Of a stretch of DNA of 64,000 nt, positions 57,718-64,000 are shown in pieces. Where the stretch lies: positions 25,255,866-25,319,865 of the forward strand of contig NC_064846.1 of NCBI RefSeq assembly GCF_024166365.1, in the 5' to 3' direction. How positions within the stretch are numbered: position 1 is the stretch's first letter; each line of letters begins with the position of its first letter. Source of the DNA: Elephas maximus indicus (lineage: Eukaryota > Chordata > Mammalia > Proboscidea > Elephantidae). The translations under genes were made by a program, and so were the position numbers. The notes under the pieces were generated by a model, which was given only the letters and a program-made list of their open reading frames with translations, was not told the DNA's origin and ran no database searches.

Positions 57718-58855
57718 ATTGTTAGGTGCCGTCGAGTTAGTTCCGACTCATAGTGACCCTGTGTACAGCACTGTCTGCTCCTGCCCCATTCTCACAATTG
57801 TTATGCTTGAGCCTATTGTTGCAGCCACTGTGTCAGTCCATCTCATTCAGGGTCTTCCTCTTTTTCACTGACCCTCTACTTTACCAAGCATGATGTCCTT
57901 CTCCAGGGACTGGTCCCTCCTGATAACATGTCCAAAGTATTTGAGACGAAGTCTCACCATTCTTGCTTCTGAGGAGCATTCTGGCTGTACTTCTTCCAAG
58001 ACAGATTTGTTTGTTCTCCTAGCAGTCCATGGTATGTTCAATATTTTTTTGCCAATTCCATAATTCAAAAGCATCAGTTCTTCAGGTCTTCCTTATTCAC
58101 TGTCCAGCTTTCCCATGTATATGAGGCTATTGAAAATACCATGGTTTGGGTCAGGTACACTCTTGTCCTCAAAGTGACATCTTTGCTTTTTAACACTTGA
58201 AGAGGTCTGCACATTTGCCCAGTGCAATATGTCATTTGATTTCTTCACTCCTGCTTCCATGGGCATTGATTGTGGATCCAAGTAAAATGAAATCTTTGAC
58301 AACTTCAGTCTTTTCTCCGTTTATCATGATGTTGTTTGTTGGTCCAGTCGTGAGGATTTTTGTTTTCTTTATGTGGAGGTGCAGTCCACACTGAAGATTG
58401 TAGTCTTTAATCTTCACCAGTAAGTGCTTCAAGTCCTTTTCACTTTCAGCAAGCAAAGTTGTGTCATCTGCATAATGCAGGTTGTTAATGAGTCTTCCTC
58501 TAATCCTGATGCCATGTTCTTCTTCATATAGTCCAGCTTCTCAGATTATTTGCTCAGCATACAGATTGGATAAGTATGATGAAAGGATACAACCCTGATG
58601 CACGTGTTTCTTGATTTTAAACCAGACAGTATCCCACCACTCGTCTGTCAGTTTGTTGTACTGTGTTGGCTTGCGTGTCACTGTGATGCTGGAAGCTATG
58701 CCACTGGTATTTCAAATGTCAGCAGGGTCACCTATGGTGGACAGGTTTCAGTGGAGCTTCCAGGCCAAGACTGACCAGGAAGAAGGACCTGTCGATCTAC
58801 TTCTTAAAAAATTGGCCAGTGAAAACCTTATGAATAGCAGTGAAAAATGTTAGGT
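57718..58855 (-). mobile_element. RTE copy with inverted 5' segment
   Basis: 57718-58625 is RTE in minus orientation from its 3' end (TATTGTTAGGTGCCGTCGAG). At about 58626 it switches to the RTE 5' end in plus orientation (CCACTCGTCTGTCAGTTTG; GATGCTGGAAGCTATGCCAC). This matches the reverse complement of 12590-12821. The middle of the element is absent. The pattern is that of a twin-primed (5'-inverted) LINE insertion. Confidence 0.88.
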
Positions 58856-58964
58856 GTCCTTTTTTCCTTTCCCAAGGCTATATGTACCACTAACTTGTCT
58901 ACAGTTCTGACTCCAGACTCTAAAGCTTATATTCCGTGTAATTATGAATGGTTGTCTTTTCTAT

Positions 58965-59025
58965 CTGTGTGTGTGTGTGTGAGAGAGAGAAGGGAGGGGG
59001 AAGGGGAGGGGAGGGAAGGGAAAGG
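58965..59025. repeat. GT / GA / purine-rich microsatellite
   Basis: GT repeats, then GA repeats, then GGGAAGG-type purine tract. Confidence 0.85.
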
Positions 59026-60479
59026 TTCCTGGGCACTAGGATGTTCCCTCACAAAAATCCCAGATGGGTGCAAAGTGGGAGAATCTAAAGAAAACACCCC
59101 CTGTGTTGACTGTCTACCAAGTAGGAATTGGGATGTGTCCAGTTAAATCTTCTGATGAAGAGGCTATGAAGAAAGCCTTCTTTAGAGTCTTTATACAGTC
59201 TGCTCATTGCCACTCCCATCCCCTGCCCTAAGTGCTAACACTTGCTGCCAAACAAGTGTTCATATTTTCCCAAACCCTGCCATTGACATGGAGGTGGGGC
59301 AGGAACTGCAAAGAACTACAACTCTGATACACTCTGCTGAGTCACGGAAATTTACCGAGCTTATCGAACAATCTGGATTTACCTCAATTTGTAATAAGGA
59401 ATATGAAGACCATAAAATAATTGTGACAATCCATATTTAATAAAAATGGCAATCTGCAAGTAAATAAGACTTCTGGAAAAGTTTTTTTGGTAGCATATTA
59501 TATTTTATCTTGGTTATAAATATCACAGAAATAGATTATCAGCGAAAGTAAATTTGATTCATGCCTTTGTAAATCTACAGGTGATGGGATAGTAAACTAT
59601 ATTAACAGTATCAATATGATAATGGCATTTAAAAAGCCAATACGATTTTGAGTAACTGACGTGGATATGGACAAACAACTTCTTAGAGAAAAGTATTGAG
59701 AATCTCTTTTAATTGTTAAGACTATGCCCAAGTTTCCATTCTTTGGAATTGAGATGCTTGAAATGGAAAAGAGCAATTGAAATGCTTAAGGGATCTGGGG
59801 AGAGTGCTTTATGACAGTGAGATACAAAGTATACTGCTTAGGTAGTTCATGAATATTGGCACTTGTGGCTATTTTGAGTGGTGAGACCAATAAAGAGCAC
59901 AATCTGGCAGAACAAGGGATAGGCACAGGCAAAAGTATGACCACTGGAGACATGGGTTTGAGATTGTGGTATTGTCTCTGCCCCTCCCAAGTAGTATTCT
60001 CTCCATGTCTACCCATGGACCTTGTGTAAAGAAATAATCTGGGATATTTTAACAAGAAGATAAATAATCTGGGATCGTGTGAAGGAATTTAAGTGAGAGG
60101 AGCATAAGTGTTTTGTCACATATTCACATCTGTTTAAAATTAAAAGATCCCTTCCATACACACATTTCCTTTGCTGGCTTCACATCAAGACCAGATGAAG
60201 CACAAGTTGTAGTGAAGAACCTCACTCTAACATGGAATATGATCTAAGGCAATGCCCTTCTTGGCCCCTCTCCACAGGGATTTATTGCTGGAAGTAAAAG
60301 AAGGGCCACGTGAGAACATTAGAACACAGTTCCAAGGCATGAACCCCGAGGTTGGAATTTATAGTAAGGCTCTGGTGTGCTAGCTGGATGATGAGTACAA
60401 TTTTATTGCAGGTGTTTTCCATTTGAGATTTTTGAGCAGTATGAATAGAGAATTTTGATATTGGGTATTTGTGTATGCC
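59026..60479. other. Intron-like unique sequence
   Basis: No repeat or exon recognised. Short frames only. Confidence 0.4.
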
Positions 60480-60481
60480 TT

Positions 60482-60661
60482 GGAAACCCTGGTGACGCAG
60501 TGGTTAAGTGCTACAGCTGCTAACCAAAAGGTCAGCAGTTCAGATTCACCAGGCGCTCCTTGGAAACTCTATGGGGCAGTTCTACTGTGTTCTGTAGGGT
60601 CGCTATGAGTCGGAACCGACTTGATGGCAGTGGGTTTGGGTTTGGTTTTGGTTTTGGTTTA
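60482..60661 (+). mobile_element. AfroSINE, short form
   Basis: GAAACCCTGGTGACGCAGTG head to GTTTGGGTTTGGTTTTGG tail. Confidence 0.92.
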
Positions 60662-61592
60662 AGATGTCATTGAGCCAGGATAAGTTCATCAGCACTACTT
60701 AGCTAGCACGTACTACGTGAGTTGCCTGTACTTGACCAGTCTAGTGAGGGAGCTACTCACGTTGAAGCTGTTTAGCTATTTCTGATCCACAGGGAACTAT
60801 CCTTAAGCTGCCCCTCCCTGGATACTAAACTGTCCCTTGCTGTTGTGAAATAAATTATGGATAAGTAGCTTTTCTTACAGTATCTGAATTTCTCGTTCTC
60901 AGTGTAGAATCATTCCCAGTAATTCTACAGTGTAAAAGCAGAGTAGAGGACTGCTACCCCATGAGGTTTTTAAATCCAGATCTTAGTGGACCACCTGCCA
61001 AATGATTCCACTTTCTGACCCCAAATTAAAGTTATTGACAGAAGAGAAAAGCACTGTGGGATTGAGTGCCAGTTTCTTATGGCATTTGTGGACTTAGGCC
61101 AAAAATTTTGAAACTTTCAGCCAAAGAGTTCATTCTGCAGCTTTGGAAGCAACTTGTAAAAATCATCAGTCTGCATATTCCGTATCTGGGGACAGACAGA
61201 GGAGAATGGAAAGAGAGAAAACATGAACTCCAGAATGATTTCTATTCATCAACGTAACTATTATCAGTATTAAGTGCAACGTGGGATACTGTCCTTATTG
61301 ACATTTATGAAGTATTGTCCCGAAAGCTGCAGACTAAAAAAAAAAAAGAAGAATCCAGTAGATTGGCCCATTGCTAAATGGTTGAGTCAAAAACAGCATA
61401 CAAATATTATAAATGTCCTAAGCCACAGCATCAAGTTTTATTATTTCGTATTGGGGCTTGTGGGAATATTATACGGGGAATATATAAGTATTCATTTACT
61501 GCTGGCTACTGAGGAAATGAGAAAAAGGGTTTTTAGACAAAAGTTGGGAAGGCCTTTGTAATAATATGCATTTTAATAGAATCTTTTAGGGT
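60662..61592. other. Intron-like unique sequence
   Basis: No exon or repeat recognised; A run at about 61336-61348. Confidence 0.4.
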
Positions 61593-61606
61593 TATAGGGA
61601 CCTTAA

Positions 61607-61776
61607 CCAAAAAAAAAAACACCAAACCCGTTGCTGTCATATCAATTCCAACTCGTAGTGACCCTGTACGACAGAGTAGAACTGCCCCAAGGGTTTCCAA
61701 GGAGCAGCTGGTGGATTCGAACTACTGATCTTTTGGTTAGCAGCCAAGCTCTTAACAACTGTGCCACCAGGACTCC
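61607..61776 (-). mobile_element. AfroSINE, short form, with target duplication
   Basis: Flanked by TATAGGGACCTTAA at 61593-61606 and 61777-61790 (14 bp, exact). Confidence 0.94.
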
Positions 61777-62294
61777 TATAGGGACCTTAAAGGCTATCAA
61801 GTAGAGCTCCCCCTGAACCCACCACATACATATGCAATGTTATGTGAACCCATTTACTCCATTCTCAAGTGGTCATCCAGCTTATGCATGGATACTTCCA
61901 GTGACTTGGCACTCTCCACTATGAGGTGGTACATTTGATCTTTTATATAGCTCCAATTATTGAATGTTTGCATAAAGGAGCCAAAATATCTCTCCCTTTA
62001 AAAACAATATGTATACTGTTTAATGAGAAACTAGTTTGTTCTGTAAACCTTCATCTAAAGTACAATTAAAAAAAAATCTCTCCCTTTAGCCTGTACCTAT
62101 TGCTCCTACTCCTAAGCATAGTGCCCTTCTTCACACAAATTACAATTTGAATTGAGCCCTTTGTTGTTATGTATTGTGATGGTTCTGTTTCTGCTTACCC
62201 CTCGGGGCTACACCAAGCAACCTCACCCTCCTTCCATGTAGTAGCCCTTCAGTTGCTGGAAAATAACTATCATGTACCACCCGAGTGAATGATT

Positions 62295-62705
62295 TTTGTT
62301 GTTTGGTAACAGCTTTATTAAGGTATAATTGACTTACCCTACTATACTTTCCCCATTGAATTTTCTTGGTACTGTTGCCCAAAATCAATTGACCGTAAAT
62401 GTTTGTGTTTATTTCTGGACACTCAGTTCTGTCCCATTGGTCTGTATGTCTATTCTTATGCCAGTACTGCACTGTCCTGATTACTGTAACTTTGTAGTAA
62501 TTTCTGAAATCACGAAGTGTGAGTCCTCCAACTTTGTCCTTCTTTCTCAAGATTGTTTTAGCTATTCTGAGTCTCTTTTCTTACATTTCCATATGAATTT
62601 TTGAATCACTTTATCGATTTCTGCAAACAAATAAAACAACAACAAAAATCCACCAGCTTGGATTTTGGTAGAGATTGCATTGAATCTATAAAGAGTTACT
62701 GAGTT
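62295..62705 (-). mobile_element. Old L1 ORF2 fragment
   Basis: On the minus strand, encodes ORF2 C-terminal words ([33 protein letters not shown]), comparable with 7620-7730 of the full L1. 3' edge near TTAAGGTATAATTGACTTA. Confidence 0.8.
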
Positions 62706-63864
62706 TTTTTTAAAAGGCAACAAACCTCACTTAGAATGAGACCCCATAAGGGATGGCTGCATACACAGCTTCTGTATATCCTTTCTCATCAGCAAGGCCA
62801 CTTTAAAACCACTGCCAGTACTTTTTACAACTACCTTTTTGTTCCTGAAGTAGCCATAGTTCCTAAGGTGTAAATATGTAATAGAAGACAAACCAAATGA
62901 AATGCCCTGTTCAGTGACCTGCCCATCTCTTGAATTTGGCTGGGATGATATTATTATCTGAGAGAAGAAGCCAAGAACAACTAAGCTGAAGGAGAAAATT
63001 GGCCAAAATCAAAGATGATTTTCTTTCACTCAGTCTCATGCTGGAGCCTGTATGTGCGTGCATGTTTGTGTGTGTGTGTGTGTGTGTGCATGCTTTAACA
63101 CTTATGTGCAGTTGTATGTTCATGCATGTGAGTATATGCACAAGTATGTACATGTGTTTTTGTGTCTTTTGTTTTTGCTTTTGGACCCCAGCAAAGATGC
63201 CTTTTGAAAGTGGACTGGAGTACAAATAAGCTTTGTGGTATTTTATCTTTTTAGCTGAGCTTGTTGAGATTTCAGAGGTAAATGTGAATTTGGCCTTCCA
63301 GCCGAAAGGGCTGTTTATAATCTGTCTTTTTTTTCTCTGCTTTCCTTCCTCTGTACCTCATTCCCTTGTTCGAGACTAGTTTCTGCATCTGCTTCTTGGT
63401 CGTTAAGCTGCACCTCCATATGATGTCCATTGTTTGACCCACCTCCCTGCACTGCTGTGATCACCTGTGCTGCCAACCTAGCAATGCTTGTTTATTGGCC
63501 TTTGTCCTTTCTTCCCACCCCTTACCACCAAGGAGTCAAGTTGTTCTACAGAGCCTTCCTAATTCCCACACACCCAGTGCCTCAGATGGTGTCAAAGTGG
63601 CAGGTCGTATGTGCTTCCCAATTAGGGATGGAGCAGAGTGTTTACCATTCTAGGACATGGCAAGCATAGCTTAACATGCATCTTAGTCAGAATATGGAGA
63701 ATAGAAGCCAGGCCTTAAGAATGAAGAGCAGTCATTCAGGATTTTAAAGCTTAATCAACTAGAAAGCTGATGTTGTATACTGCCTCTAGCTTTTTTTTTT
63801 AATTCTCCCTTCCCTTCTTCCTTTCTTCTTTTCCTTTGTTTCCTTCCTTTTTTGCTCCCGTTAG
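62706..63864. other. Intron-like sequence with TG microsatellite
   Basis: TG repeats at 63067-63088. Long pyrimidine-rich run at 63785-63860, leading into the candidate acceptor at 63863. No other feature. Confidence 0.45.
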
Positions 63865-63903
63865 CATGATGCGCTACCATGCAGAGGCAGAAGAGGAGTG
63901 AAG
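63865..63903 (+). other. Candidate small exon, 39 nt, with a possible start codon
   Basis: A pyrimidine tract of about 70 bases ends TTGCTCCCGTTAG (63864). The donor GAAG/GTAGGTAAT starts at 63904. It contains TACCATGCAG, an ATG with A at -3, opening MQRQKRSE and continuing past the donor. The upstream ATG from 53761 would end here in TGA. Plausible first coding exon of an unidentified gene; the protein start is not one I know. Confidence 0.4.
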
Positions 63904-64000
63904 GTAGGTAATGTTTAGTAAGTGTTCAATCTGAACTGATGCTTGAATCAAGTAGAGAGGGAGTGTGTGCCACCTTGGAGAAATATCAAAATATAAGAGG

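Noticed and set aside
13601..61776. tRNA genes suggested by A/B-box-like heads (GGTTCGAATCC-type words)
   Set aside because: They are the tRNA-derived heads of SINEs, with the SINE body and tail attached; no cloverleaf acceptor stem is kept.
53740..63903. Gene assignment DCAF4, because an ATGAATAAGAG exon would give M-N-K-S
   Set aside because: The next candidate exon (63865) continues MMRYHAEAEEE and a stop, unlike what I recall of that protein, and the intron sizes look too large. Four residues are not evidence.

Overview
The window is a stretch of mammalian nuclear DNA, mostly intronic or intergenic, built largely from transposable elements. I found no intact protein-coding gene. The repeats point to an afrotherian and most likely an elephant. 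Some 20 copies of a tRNA-derived SINE of the AfroSINE type are present (head with A/B boxes, tail with GTCGCTATGAGTCGGAATCG and a GGTTTGGTTT end). Most have the short form, lacking about 45 bp in the middle; from memory that form marks the elephant/hyrax/sirenian subfamily. There are about ten copies of an RTE (BovB-like) LINE, an L1 with an elephant-type 3' end, and ERVL-MaLR LTR elements of lineage-specific type. Shared mammalian relics (MIR, L2, MER5-like, Tigger-like, old L1) fill much of the rest.

Layout. 1-2035: old L1 pieces and a solo LTR. 2036-8865: a nearly full-length but broken L1 (+). 8866-12821: a piece of RTE, then a nearly complete RTE (-). 12822-17460: nested SINE/RTE/L1 fragments. 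17647-20731: a complete MaLR element with 5-bp target duplications. 20732-22860: L2, MIR, MER5-like, SINE and old L1. 22862-25262: about 2.2 kb of degenerate tandem repeat (period about 24-25 bp), split by an RTE fragment. 26000-26560: a CpG-rich promoter-like region with three ZNF143-type motifs and two CCAAT boxes, the best candidate for a gene start. 27394-33690: SINEs, Tigger-like elements, a second complete MaLR element, a 0.75-kb inverted duplication and L2. 33878-39871: a third complete MaLR element, RTE copies, a solo LTR nested in RTE, and a hAT-like element with an 8-bp target duplication. 39872-64000: lower repeat density with scattered MIR/L2/SINE/RTE, typical of a long intron.

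Four segments with strong acceptor and donor signals on the + strand (27852-27911, 33253-33332, 53740-53771, 63865-63903) lie downstream of the CpG-rich region. Together they could be small 5' exons of one gene starting near 26.3 kb and running out of the window on the right. I could not identify that gene, and intronic pseudo-exons are common, so this is a hypothesis. All repeat family names come from pattern recognition, not a database search; edges are good to a few bases where target duplications are quoted and to about 10-30 bases elsewhere.
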